From Planctomycetota bacterium (GTDB lineage: Bacteria; Planctomycetota; Planctomycetia; Pirellulales; Pirellulaceae), in contig JAPLNI010000053.1 of the NCBI GenBank assembly GCA_026692865.1, positions 1 to 64,000 on the forward strand: DNA of 64,000 nt, in the 5' to 3' direction. Positions 43,823-52,651 of the stretch are shown here, piece by piece. The notes below the pieces were generated by a model. The model searched no databases. It was not told the DNA's origin and worked only from the letters and a program-made list of their open reading frames with translations. Each line of letters opens with the position of its first letter. The first letter of the stretch is position 1. Position numbers and translations under genes: made by a program.

Positions 43823-45124
43823 CTACATCGACCAGCCGTCGGCTAGTGTTGCGTCTTTAGAAACGATTGGGATTCCATCGCGAATATAGCAAGGAGAAAA
43901 CTCGTCGGTTTCATCCACTTTGGCATGATTCACAACGCGAACGTTCCGTCCAATTCGAACGTTCTTGTCCAAGATGGCACCATCGATCAGGCTTCCTGTT
44001 CCGATGCCGACGGGAACTCCTTGCGACTTTTCAAGTTCGGCGAGATCATTTACCGTTTCCAAGTAGTCGGCACCCATGATGATACTGTTTCGGATCGTCA
44101 CCCCTTCGCCAACGATACATCGCAAACCGATTACGCTATTTTCGATGACAGCTCCCTTTCCGATACGACAACCATCGGCGATGAGGGAGTTCGAGACAGT
44201 TGCTCCTTCCATCAAGGAGGGCGGTAAGAACCGGGCACGTGAATATACTGGAGCGTCTGGGCAAACCAAATCGAAAGGTGGGTTTGGCTTAGCGAGCGAC
44301 AGATTGGCTTCGTAGAACGCTTTAATAGTACCGATATCTTCCCAGTAGTCATCGAACAGGTGTACTTGAACTTTGCGAGTGCGAATTGCAGCGGGGAAGA
44401 CTTCCTTACCAAAATCTTCGTAAGTCGTTTTGCTCAAAACATCAAAGAGCAATTTTCGGTTGAAAATGTAAAGGCCCATGCTTGCCAAGCAGTCACGACC
44501 TTTGGAGGGAATTCCTTGCGAGTCGATCCATGCAGGATCGGTTTTTACCATGTCGATTTCTTCGTCGGTTTGCGGCTTCTCGAGGAAACCAAGAACACGG
44601 CCCGTATCGTCGCAACGCATCACTCCGAGGCTCTTGGCCTCGCTGCGGTGAACTGGTATTGCCGCGATCGTGACGTCGGCTTTGGATTCGATATGCGTTT
44701 TGAGAAGTTGCTGATAGTCCATTTGGTACAACTGGTCGCCCGATAGAATCAAGATGTACTCCAGGTCCTTGGAGTCCAAATAGGTCAGGTTTTTTCGAAC
44801 GGCATCTGCGGTTCCTTCATACCAGTCTGTACCACCATTGACGGTCTGCTGAGCCGCAAGGAGTTCTACGAATCCGCCGTTAAAGTTATCGAAACGATAT
44901 GTTTGGCGAATGTGTTGGTGAAGCGAGACACTGAGGAACTGCGTGAGAACGAAAATACGATTGATGCCGCTGTTGATACAATTCGAAATTGGAATATCGA
45001 TCAACCGGTACTTTCCGGCCAGCGGGACAGCAGGCTTGGCCCGGATCTTGGTCAGCGGAAACAATCTCGTTCCACGACCTCCGCCGAGAATCAAGCAGCT
45101 AACGTTTCTCATATCGTAATTCAT
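43823..45124 (-). CDS. glgC: Glucose-1-phosphate adenylyltransferase (ADP-glucose pyrophosphorylase)
   Basis: 433 residues. The nucleotidyltransferase core shows GGGRGTRLFPLT, the KPAVPLAGKYRLIDIPISNC segment, GTADAVRKN, LSGDQLYQMDY and LEKPQTDEE. The C-terminal left-handed beta-helix (about 300-425) has hexapeptide-like repeats (IGKGAVIENSVIG, GEGVTIRNSIIMG, IGRNVRVVNHAKV). It makes ADP-glucose, the donor for glycogen; the N-terminal and lid sequences are closest to the cyanobacterial/plant form by eye. No glgA or glgB is adjacent. It is divergent from the ArgE-like gene. Confidence 0.96.
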   Translation of the reverse strand: MNYDMRNVSCLILGGGRGTRLFPLTKIRAKPAVPLAGKYRLIDIPISNCINSGINRIFVLTQFLSVSLHQHIRQTYRFDNFNGGFVELLAAQQTVNGGTDWYEGTADAVRKNLTYLDSKDLEYILILSGDQLYQMDYQQLLKTHIESKADVTIAAIPVHRSEAKSLGVMRCDDTGRVLGFLEKPQTDEEIDMVKTDPAWIDSQGIPSKGRDCLASMGLYIFNRKLLFDVLSKTTYEDFGKEVFPAAIRTRKVQVHLFDDYWEDIGTIKAFYEANLSLAKPNPPFDLVCPDAPVYSRARFLPPSLMEGATVSNSLIADGCRIGKGAVIENSVIGLRCIVGEGVTIRNSIIMGADYLETVNDLAELEKSQGVPVGIGTGSLIDGAILDKNVRIGRNVRVVNHAKVDETDEFSPCYIRDGIPIVSKDATLADGWSM

Positions 45125-45294
45125 GATGGATTTTTGCTAAAGGTAAGCTAAGTGCCGATATTCGCCTCAGTTCTGAGTATACAACCCTTCCTGCAAAGTG
45201 TCAGCCGCCGTTACAATAACAGCCTGGTTTTAGTTGTTTTCTAACTCTGAAATGCACACGAAATTCACTTACTTTTTCAAGCTCCACTGGACCT

Positions 45295-46500
45295 ATGGCG
45301 TTGCCTCGTAATATGGGTGAAACCACACTTTTACTCGCCCAGCAATTGATTCGGTACGATTCCGTTTCATCGACGAGCAACGAGTCGGTTAGCCAATGGG
45401 TCGCTGATCGACTAACTGCAATCGGGTTCGAAATTGAATGGATTACCTATCGTGATTCGCAAGGAGTACTGAAGGTCAATGTCGTTGCGAAACGCAAGCC
45501 CAGTTCACAAAAGATCAGGGCAGGGGAGGGCGGTGTGTGCTATCTAGCGCACACTGACGTGGTTCCTGCGGATGACTGGAGCGTTGATTTTTGCGGACCA
45601 TTTGAAGCGGTTGTCCGAGACAATCGATTGTGGGGACGTGGATCGTGTGACATGAAGGGGTCGTTGGCTTGTGCTTTGGCAGCGGTCGCAGCCATTGCGG
45701 TCGAAGAGCAAACGGCGCCGATTTATTTTGTGGTGACGTCTGATGAGGAAGTTGGCATGGACGGTGCAAAATGTGTCGATCGAAAATCGGCTATTTTTCA
45801 AGAGATGGTCGAACGAAATGTCGTAGGGATTGTCGGCGAACCTACCGAACTGAACGTCGTGTATGCTCATAAAGGTGGAGCGTCGATGCGGATCGTCGCA
45901 CGAGGGAAAAGCGCACATTCCAGCACGCGCGATGGGATCAATGCCAATCACCAATTGATTCCAATCTTGCCGCTGCTTCTCGAGCTTCGCAATGAATGCG
46001 AGTCGAACATCTCGCTACATAACCATGATTTTGATCCACCAACATTGTCTTGGAATACGGTCTTGCGAAACGAACCATTCGCGACGAATGTTACTCCTTC
46101 GCTTGCTGAAGCGGCTGTGTTTTTGCGATGCATGCCGAGCGTTGATCATCGGCCATTAATGAAACGCGTTGAGCTTGAAGCGCTGAGGATGGGCTTGGAG
46201 TTTTCTCAACGTGAAGGTTTGCCTTTTAGTGTTCAGCGTGATGCGCCGCACGTTCGCGAGCTGTTATCGATGACATCAAAGAAAGATCCAATCACAGTTT
46301 GTTATGCCACCGATGCTGGAGTCTTGCAAAGATTATCACAGCTTGTCATTTGTGGTCCAGGTAGCATCGAGCAAGCGCACCGTAGTGATGAGTTTATATC
46401 GCTTGAGCAGCTTCAACGAGGCACCGCTTTGTATGAAAAAGTATTTCGTCGATGGGCTACGCCGATGGGATCGACTGGAGTGACACTGGACCGGTCATGA
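45295..46500 (+). CDS. M20-family metallohydrolase, acetylornithine deacetylase-like
   Basis: 401 residues (ATG 45313 is an alternative). The di-zinc ligands are all present: His in AHTDVV, Asp in GRGSCDMKG, the Glu pair in TSDEEVGMDG, the Glu in VGEPTELNV, and the C-terminal His in GPGSIEQAHRSDEF. This last motif and TDAGVL favour an ArgE-type acetylornithine deacetylase over DapE, although the family is broad. The stop overlaps the next start (ATGA, 46497-46500), so it heads a coupled operon with a small unknown protein, then an oxidoreductase and rnpA. Confidence 0.87.
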   Translation: MALPRNMGETTLLLAQQLIRYDSVSSTSNESVSQWVADRLTAIGFEIEWITYRDSQGVLKVNVVAKRKPSSQKIRAGEGGVCYLAHTDVVPADDWSVDFCGPFEAVVRDNRLWGRGSCDMKGSLACALAAVAAIAVEEQTAPIYFVVTSDEEVGMDGAKCVDRKSAIFQEMVERNVVGIVGEPTELNVVYAHKGGASMRIVARGKSAHSSTRDGINANHQLIPILPLLLELRNECESNISLHNHDFDPPTLSWNTVLRNEPFATNVTPSLAEAAVFLRCMPSVDHRPLMKRVELEALRMGLEFSQREGLPFSVQRDAPHVRELLSMTSKKDPITVCYATDAGVLQRLSQLVICGPGSIEQAHRSDEFISLEQLQRGTALYEKVFRRWATPMGSTGVTLDRS

Positions 46501-46817
46501 ATCCGTTTCTTGCCCTTGAGCTTCTTCACGAATGTACTGGAAATGACCTGTGGTCTATCGACCATTGCAAACTGCGAAACGTTCCTGCGGCGTGGATCGA
46601 GGAACTCGCAGGGGGATTTGAGAGCAGCTATCAAATCGATAGTGAAACCATTTATGTCGGAGACAAAACGGTCAATCAGTACGAAGGTATTCGCGACGTG
46701 GATTTAGCCGTTAAGTTAGGAGAATATCTTGGAGTGGATACGGCTCCTCTCCAAGTATCCGCCCTTACACGGCATGGTTTAGTGCGGGCGATTCGCGAAG
46801 CAGTCGAAGAAGATTAA
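46497..46817 (+). CDS. Conserved-looking small protein, unknown function
   Basis: 106 residues from ATG 46497, which overlaps the stop of the M20 gene by four bases (a longer frame exists but lacks support). It has no membrane span or signal peptide and is acidic; LWSIDHCKLRNVPAAWIEEL is the most distinctive stretch. I do not recognise the family. Coupled translation with the M20 gene implies a related role. Confidence 0.65.
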   Translation: MNPFLALELLHECTGNDLWSIDHCKLRNVPAAWIEELAGGFESSYQIDSETIYVGDKTVNQYEGIRDVDLAVKLGEYLGVDTAPLQVSALTRHGLVRAIREAVEED

Positions 46818-46883
46818 AAATGAATAGTCGCAAAGAAAAGTTAGCTTTGCAGATTGAAAACACTGAAGGAAATGTAGGCACGA

Positions 46884-48164
46884 ATGTATTGGGACCCTGA
46901 AGTTGAATCACCCGCCACGATCGCTGTGATCGGATGTGGGCCGATCGGTATTGAAGCGGCACTCTATGGAAGATTTTTGGGATACGATGTCGACTTATTC
47001 GATGCGAGGCGTCCTGCGCATGGGATGGTTCGATGGAACTGCCGCTCGATCGGTGTTCCGGTTTCCCGATGCAGTACGTCGCTGGGGATATCCGCCTTGG
47101 AGGGACAGTTGCCCGATTACAAAAAGCCAAGCATGGATGCGCTTTGGAGTGGAGCTGAATTCGCAGACGAATACCTGCTTCCGATTGCAAAGTCAGATTT
47201 GATTATCGATGGAATCCACATCAATAGTCGAGTTGTCGAAGTTAGTCGAGTTCGATACTACCGTGAAGAAATTGCTGACTGGCAAGAACGTGCAAACGAC
47301 GAGTTTCGCTTACTGATCGATTCTCGCGATCGTGGCGCTTACACCGCGCGAGCGGATGTTGTCTTGGACTGTCGAGGAATGTACGCCGAGTCCGAGGGAT
47401 ATGGCCCGGGTGGATCTCAAGCTGCTGGTGCTGCGAAGGTGCATCCACAGATTCATCGTTGGCTTCCTGGGGATCCGCGTTTTGAAAATCGGATGCTTGA
47501 TTCAAAGCACGTAGTTGTTTTCGGTAACTCGGAATTGGCCGTGAGGTTTGTCGAAGAGTGGGCCTCGCTATTTCCAAATACTGTTGATCAAATCCCAAGA
47601 GCGGTAACTTCACAGCAATCGCTTTCAGGAAAACCTTTGTCAGGACGTCTGACTTGGATTGTTCCGTCTGGACGAGCGAGTTTGCAAAGTGTTGAATTTA
47701 CAGACATCGAACGATGGAAGCGAGCAATGTTATCTGCGACTTCTGTGATCCCATCACGCGGAATTGAGAAAATTGACTTCGACGAAGCGACAGAAACGTG
47801 GAGGATACAGATCGCTAACGATGATGACTCGACAATCGACTTCGAGGCAGATGTGTTCGCGCCGTTCACGAATCTACTACCAACAGCTACGATCGGGCCG
47901 ACTCTTTATTGCGATCAATGGGCTCTATCAATTGAGCCTAATTCACAGTCGTCAATTCCACAGGATGAGCGATTCTATGAAGGCTGGAAGGGTTGGGCTT
48001 GTGCAACAGGCGAGCCAAATTACTATCGCTTGGGGGCACACGAACAACCCTTTAGTGCAAGTGGTCTGGTTGAAGGATTTCAGCAGATTAAGGATGTCTT
48101 TGCGCTTCTTGGAACGCGAGAAGATTTGGACCTGTACAAGATTCTTCGAAAGCCTGGCGTATGA
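46884..48164 (+). CDS. FAD/NAD(P)-binding oxidoreductase, unknown substrate
   Basis: 426 residues. A Rossmann dinucleotide site IAVIGCGPIGIEAALYG starts at about residue 13, followed by acidic FDARR. A second Rossmann-like strand VVVFGNSELAVRFVEEW occurs near 212. The C-terminal GWKGWACATGEPNYYRLG segment lacks the classical GD of FAD contacts but resembles the closing motif. The protein looks like a thioredoxin-reductase-like flavoprotein, without visible redox-active CxxC. Its stop codon overlaps the start of rnpA (48161-48164). Confidence 0.7.
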   Translation: MYWDPEVESPATIAVIGCGPIGIEAALYGRFLGYDVDLFDARRPAHGMVRWNCRSIGVPVSRCSTSLGISALEGQLPDYKKPSMDALWSGAEFADEYLLPIAKSDLIIDGIHINSRVVEVSRVRYYREEIADWQERANDEFRLLIDSRDRGAYTARADVVLDCRGMYAESEGYGPGGSQAAGAAKVHPQIHRWLPGDPRFENRMLDSKHVVVFGNSELAVRFVEEWASLFPNTVDQIPRAVTSQQSLSGKPLSGRLTWIVPSGRASLQSVEFTDIERWKRAMLSATSVIPSRGIEKIDFDEATETWRIQIANDDDSTIDFEADVFAPFTNLLPTATIGPTLYCDQWALSIEPNSQSSIPQDERFYEGWKGWACATGEPNYYRLGAHEQPFSASGLVEGFQQIKDVFALLGTREDLDLYKILRKPGV

Positions 48165-48538
48165 TCGAACCTTCGGAGTCGTCGCCAGACCAGCGATTTC
48201 TTAAAAAGTACCGCATCAAGTTGCGAAATGATTTTCGACTTGTTTACGACTCTGGGACCGTCGTATCTGACGGTACCTTGGTCATTCACGGTTTACGAAA
48301 TGGGAGAAACCACTCAAGAATTGGGGTGTCAATTCCTAAGAAGGTGGGCTCTGCGCCAGTCCGAAATCAATGGAAACGTTGGATGCGAGAATCATTCCGG
48401 ATTCAACGGGTTGAGTTACCCATCGGTCTTGATTTGATCATTCGACCCAGGAAAGACGCTCAAGGAAGCCTTGAGGCCGTTTCAAAATCGCTGAATCGAT
48501 TGATGCATAAGTTGCATGCAAAGCTGCCAAACGATTGA
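48161..48538 (+). CDS. rnpA: Ribonuclease P protein component
   Basis: 125 residues, normal size. The RNR motif region RIGVSIPKKVGSAPVRNQWK with following KRWMRESFR is diagnostic. It binds the RNase P RNA and supports tRNA 5' maturation. Unlike most bacteria, rpmH does not precede it and yidC does not follow it; the gene is instead coupled by ATGA to an oxidoreductase gene, consistent with scattered ribosomal gene order in planctomycetes. Confidence 0.95.
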   Translation: MIEPSESSPDQRFLKKYRIKLRNDFRLVYDSGTVVSDGTLVIHGLRNGRNHSRIGVSIPKKVGSAPVRNQWKRWMRESFRIQRVELPIGLDLIIRPRKDAQGSLEAVSKSLNRLMHKLHAKLPND

Positions 48539-48566
48539 CTCCTTGGATGCGAGTACACGTCGTTGA

Positions 48567-49280
48567 TTAGGCGTATTCTTTTCGTCCGTCTTGTTCGATA
48601 CCGAGTCGCATTTGAAGTTGATCGAACTGGCGAGTAAAGATATCGCTGCTGCTGTGAACATGTTCGGCTTCGGTGATGAAGCGAATGTCTTTGTCTGGAT
48701 AGACGTCTTGTTGGATCAAAATCTTTTCAAATGACTTCAACGGTTCGCCGTAAGCGATAATCATCTTGTGTTCGTCGAACTGTACTTCTTGTTGCTTCGA
48801 AGGATTCAAAACCGCGATGCCTGTGCAACCGTCGTTGAGAATCATCTCTTCGAAATCATAAAGGATGCTTTTGAGTACTGGCATATCGATATGTTCACGA
48901 TATAGATCCGAGTGGCCGCCGTTACCATGATGGCTGGTTTCCAGCACGACATCGACGACTTCTCCCAGGGGATCAAGCATTTCGATGAAAAGATCGAACA
49001 GCTTCTCTCGACTTGCCGAGGCCATGACGACCGGAATGCTCGTCTTGCCGTTGGGATCTTTGTAAGCGTCGTGACGGAAGCCTTGGCGTGGGACCACTTT
49101 TAGGTCATACGAAGGGCGAACCGCATCGGTGAGATCAAAGGCACCGTATCGGAACACGCCGAGGTGGGCTTCCAGTTCCTCGTCGGACAATGTATCGAAG
49201 CTGCCAATGATCGATTTCGAATCCGATATCGATTGATTTGTAGAGGTAGTGTTTCGGGAGAAACCAGGCAGTGGGCCCAT
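48567..49280 (-). CDS. Uncharacterised conserved-looking cytoplasmic protein
   Basis: 237 residues, without membrane segments. Two alpha/beta-like halves; ETSHHGNGGHSDLYREHIDM near 127-146 is rich in His. A Ser/Thr-rich N-terminus precedes it. I do not recognise the family. It is transcribed with the flagellar genes above it on the minus strand, 216 bases after flgE, but need not be flagellar. Confidence 0.65.
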   Translation of the reverse strand: MGPLPGFSRNTTSTNQSISDSKSIIGSFDTLSDEELEAHLGVFRYGAFDLTDAVRPSYDLKVVPRQGFRHDAYKDPNGKTSIPVVMASASREKLFDLFIEMLDPLGEVVDVVLETSHHGNGGHSDLYREHIDMPVLKSILYDFEEMILNDGCTGIAVLNPSKQQEVQFDEHKMIIAYGEPLKSFEKILIQQDVYPDKDIRFITEAEHVHSSSDIFTRQFDQLQMRLGIEQDGRKEYA

Positions 49281-49496
49281 GTGAATCGCTCGAGATTTTT
49301 GTGAGGGGGATTTGTATCTGCGTAAAGTTCGTTGTTGGTCGGACTCGTTTTTCGAGTCGTGACAACAAACAAAGTTAGGTTACGCAAAACATGATGGTCG
49401 CTTGGAAGCACCATCGAACACAAAAATTACCAAGAAATTACGTACTGGATAATCGTTACAATCCAACCAAAAGAAGTCGTTTTTGAGTTGGAGCGA
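49281..49496. other. Gap between flgE and the 237-residue protein
   Basis: 216 bases without a gene. No hairpin with a T-run or clear promoter is seen. Confidence 0.3.
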
Positions 49497-51959
49497 TTAT
49501 CTACGCAGGTTCAGTAGCTCGTCAAAGAGTTGCTGGGTTGCAGTAATAACACGAGCATTGGCGCGATACTGTGTGCTTGCAAGGACAAGATTCACGAGGT
49601 CTTTTCCAACGTCGGTGTTGGATAGCTCGACCGCTCCCGATGAGACTGCACCGATTCCGTTCTGACCGGGACGACCTTGGATTGGAAGACCGGTATTGAT
49701 TCCTTGCGCAAAAAGGTTTTGACCGCGTTGCTCAAGACCGTTAGGGTTAGAGAATCGAGCTAGTCTAATTTGGCCCAGGTCTCGCGTGATACCGTTGCTA
49801 AAAACGCCTCGAATCGTGCCGTCACCACCGACGACATAACTCGTCAATTTTCCAGGCGGTGATCCGTCCTGTCGAGATGCGGCAAGCGTTGCCTTTTCGG
49901 CAGCGAGACCTGATATGCTACTGAAGTCTAACTCAAACTGAAGCGGTTTTGTACTCGGGAGGTTTGCTCGATTGATGGCAACTGTGGAATTCGATGAATT
50001 AATGAAGTTACCGTTTCCGTCGAAATAAACCAGTCCGGTACCAACCTGGACGTTTGATTCATCACCAGAGCCTATTTTATTTGCGTTGTTTGGCGAATCC
50101 GCGTACCAGCGATAAGTTGTCCGCGTATCGGTCCGGCTTTCTAGAGTAGCTGTCAATCGCACATTGAGAGGTAGTCCCAACGAGTCGTAAACGATGTAGT
50201 TCGCGACTGCACTTTGTCCCGTGGCAGCCTGAACCTGACCAAATGCGAGATTGGGGTTTGTGACTTCATTATTGGCATCGGTTAACCGGAAGCTAGTCAA
50301 GTCAATTGAGATGGCATTGTCAACGCCCGTGTTTGAAACAAATCGCATCTGACCGTTCGATATGAACGCGCCCGGATTGATGAAACCACTTTCACCCTGA
50401 ATCTTATTGATGGATGCCTTGATTGGATTGTTTGAGTCACCACTATTAGTTTGAATACCCATGACCGCTTCCATGAAATTGTTCAAATCTTGGACGGTCG
50501 AGGTGTTTGTAATCTGAAAGGACTTTGTCTCAGAGAGTCTGCCACCTTTACGAGATGTAAAATCTAGCTTGCCAACCTTAAACGGCTTTGTGTATTCGAA
50601 GCCATCACGTCTCGTCATATTGATTAACAAAGTATTCGAGTCGACTGTTGGACCGTCCAGGTTTATTTGCTTGTTTCCGGTCGTGGCCAAGTTTGAAATT
50701 GATGCATCGGCTCTGTTATCAGTGTACGACGTTCCTGGGGCGACCGTGTCGACTAGGTAAAATGAATTGGGATCGTTGGCTAGGTTACGATAGATTCGGA
50801 TTTCATCGTACGCGGGGAATCCGCCTTCAGGCGGCGGCGCGGGCGGTGTTGGTAGATTACCTAGCAGGACTCGTCCGTTGACAATATTCTGAGGGCCAAT
50901 CAAAGGTGATGGTCGAGACTCGGGATTACCAGCTTTATAGTAGGTAATCATGTAGGAGTAGTTGCCGTTGAGCGTGCTGTTGTCGAGAGGGGTAGTTAGC
51001 GGTGTTGAGTTGTTGTCAACGAAGCTACCGCCGGCAGATGTTTGGCCAACTAAGGAAAACGTACTTCCGCCGTCAGTGGTTCGATAGACTCGCATTTGGG
51101 AATACTGAGTTCCTCCACTGGGGAGATTGTTTAGTCGGATCGTGTTGTCTGCGATGCCGTTACCAACAGGGACGGTCACAGAGATCGGGTCCGATGCGAT
51201 GCTTTCCTTTCCCGAGCTATCGAGGAATGCGACTTTGTATTGATACACAGCACCCTCTGGATGCGTTCCACCACTGTCGGTTTGTAGGGTTGTTATGGAA
51301 ACGTTCGAGGGGCGGGTAGCGCTTTGAAGGATTATTGTTGCCCCGGGAGGTGATGGTATCGCACTATTACCGAGGATCGCGCTTTGGATGATGGCCGAAG
51401 TGTCTGCAATGTCCCCTTGCGCTGTGAGGGTTCCTTGGAGGGTAACATTCGTTGTTGCTTTGGCAACTTCTTCGGAACCGAGCGGCACGGTTAATGCCTG
51501 AAGTGTCGTCGTTTGAATGTTGAATTTGTCGTCGACACCAAAGCCCAGCAACCGGTTACCCGAAGAGGTCACAAGCTCATTAGCGCTATTGAGTTTCATA
51601 ATGCCGTTGCGCGTATAGAACGTTTCGCCCTGGCTGCCTTCGACTTGGAAGAAGCCATCGCCTTGAATGGCTAAGTCTGAAGGGCTCGAGCTGACGGAGA
51701 TGGTGCCTGGCTTGAAATTAGGAGTTATCCCGGCAATCTGAACACCAAGGCCCGTTTGCTGCGGATTCGTCCCGCCGTTTTCGCTTGTCGGCGCAGAACC
51801 GAGAGAGAGTGTCTGCATGAACTGGCTCGCAAAGACAATGTCCGAGCTTTTGAAACCGACGGTTTGTGAGTTAGCAAGATTGTTTCCTAAAACGTCAATC
51901 TGCGACTCAGCCGCGTTCATTCCAGTCAACGCGATACTAAGAGACGAAGTGAGACCCAT
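49497..51959 (-). CDS. flgE: Flagellar hook protein FlgE with large inserted domains
   Basis: 820 residues, about twice the usual hook protein. The N-terminal D0 motif SLSIALTGMNAAESQIDVLG with NNLANSQTVGFKSS and the C-terminal GKDLVNLVLASTQYRANARV are the conserved axial helices. Residues about 200-430 are an insertion of two fibronectin-III-like modules, rich in Gly, Ser and Thr, that repeat a pattern (YQYKVAFLDSSG...YSQMRVYRTTDGGSTF and YSYMITYYKAGNPESRPS...YDEIRIYR). They would decorate the hook surface. The gene follows flgD on the minus strand. Confidence 0.95.
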   Translation of the reverse strand: MGLTSSLSIALTGMNAAESQIDVLGNNLANSQTVGFKSSDIVFASQFMQTLSLGSAPTSENGGTNPQQTGLGVQIAGITPNFKPGTISVSSSPSDLAIQGDGFFQVEGSQGETFYTRNGIMKLNSANELVTSSGNRLLGFGVDDKFNIQTTTLQALTVPLGSEEVAKATTNVTLQGTLTAQGDIADTSAIIQSAILGNSAIPSPPGATIILQSATRPSNVSITTLQTDSGGTHPEGAVYQYKVAFLDSSGKESIASDPISVTVPVGNGIADNTIRLNNLPSGGTQYSQMRVYRTTDGGSTFSLVGQTSAGGSFVDNNSTPLTTPLDNSTLNGNYSYMITYYKAGNPESRPSPLIGPQNIVNGRVLLGNLPTPPAPPPEGGFPAYDEIRIYRNLANDPNSFYLVDTVAPGTSYTDNRADASISNLATTGNKQINLDGPTVDSNTLLINMTRRDGFEYTKPFKVGKLDFTSRKGGRLSETKSFQITNTSTVQDLNNFMEAVMGIQTNSGDSNNPIKASINKIQGESGFINPGAFISNGQMRFVSNTGVDNAISIDLTSFRLTDANNEVTNPNLAFGQVQAATGQSAVANYIVYDSLGLPLNVRLTATLESRTDTRTTYRWYADSPNNANKIGSGDESNVQVGTGLVYFDGNGNFINSSNSTVAINRANLPSTKPLQFELDFSSISGLAAEKATLAASRQDGSPPGKLTSYVVGGDGTIRGVFSNGITRDLGQIRLARFSNPNGLEQRGQNLFAQGINTGLPIQGRPGQNGIGAVSSGAVELSNTDVGKDLVNLVLASTQYRANARVITATQQLFDELLNLRR

Positions 51960-52067
51960 CGTGAAGCACCTTTATCTAGAACGTCAGCTTTACTGGCAAA
52001 TGAATTTCGGAGTCCGCTCTAGCTAACTAGCAATGCGGATGAATCCGATGCGTCCACTTGCGGACCT

Positions 52068-52547
52068 CTATGGCGTTGTCGAAGTTACCGGCGTTGTCGC
52101 TTTCACTTCGTCGATCGACTTGACATTAGACATATCGACCGTTTTATCGCCGACTTGTACTCGGACCTGACGATTATTCCGATCTTTCTCATCAACTTTG
52201 ATCGAGACGCTATCAACGACGCCTGTAATTTCGCTTCCGGTGATATCCAAACCGTTGATCTTGCGACCAATCAATGCACTCGCCGTAGTGAGTTCTTGGG
52301 TGATCGAGAAGGACGTCAGAGTTGTTGTAAGCTTGTCGTTAGCGGTGATCTCGCGGAGTTGTCCAACTTGCTGCATCAAAGCCGCATTGTCCGTTGGGGC
52401 AAGCGGGTCCTGATTCTGAAGTTGTGTAATGATCAAGTTCAAGAACTGAGCTGGATCTAGGCTGTCGAGCCCTTGGCCTCGCTTATCGCTAGCCGGATCG
52501 GCCGCAGCGGCCGTTGAAGTGCCTGCCGTACTTTGGATTTGTGTCAT
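52068..52547 (-). CDS. flgD: Flagellar hook assembly protein FlgD
   Basis: 159 residues, a short form with the N-terminal capping region: DPAQFLNLIITQLQNQDPLA, then TDNAALMQQVGQLREI, and a short C-terminal beta domain. FlgD caps the growing hook and is lost afterwards. It lies between fliA and flgE on the minus strand. Confidence 0.93.
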   Translation of the reverse strand: MTQIQSTAGTSTAAAADPASDKRGQGLDSLDPAQFLNLIITQLQNQDPLAPTDNAALMQQVGQLREITANDKLTTTLTSFSITQELTTASALIGRKINGLDITGSEITGVVDSVSIKVDEKDRNNRQVRVQVGDKTVDMSNVKSIDEVKATTPVTSTTP

Positions 52548-52584
52548 GAACGTAAGTCCTAATCGAAACTTGTTTTCACGTAGA

Positions 52585-52630
52585 TGCGTCTCTAAGAGAC
52601 GCAGAAGAATAGCGTCTCGAGGAGACGCTA
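52585..52630. repeat. Two adjacent GCGTCTC hairpins between fliA and flgD
   Basis: TGCGTCTC-TAA-GAGACGCA (52585-52603) and TAGCGTCTC-GAG-GAGACGCTA (52610-52630) are each perfect inverted repeats with three-base loops. They share GCGTCTC/GAGACGC and lie in the gap between two flagellar genes. They could end or attenuate the fliA transcript on the minus strand, but T-runs are absent. Confidence 0.7.
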
Positions 52631-52651
52631 CGACGTGTTAAGAAACTATCC

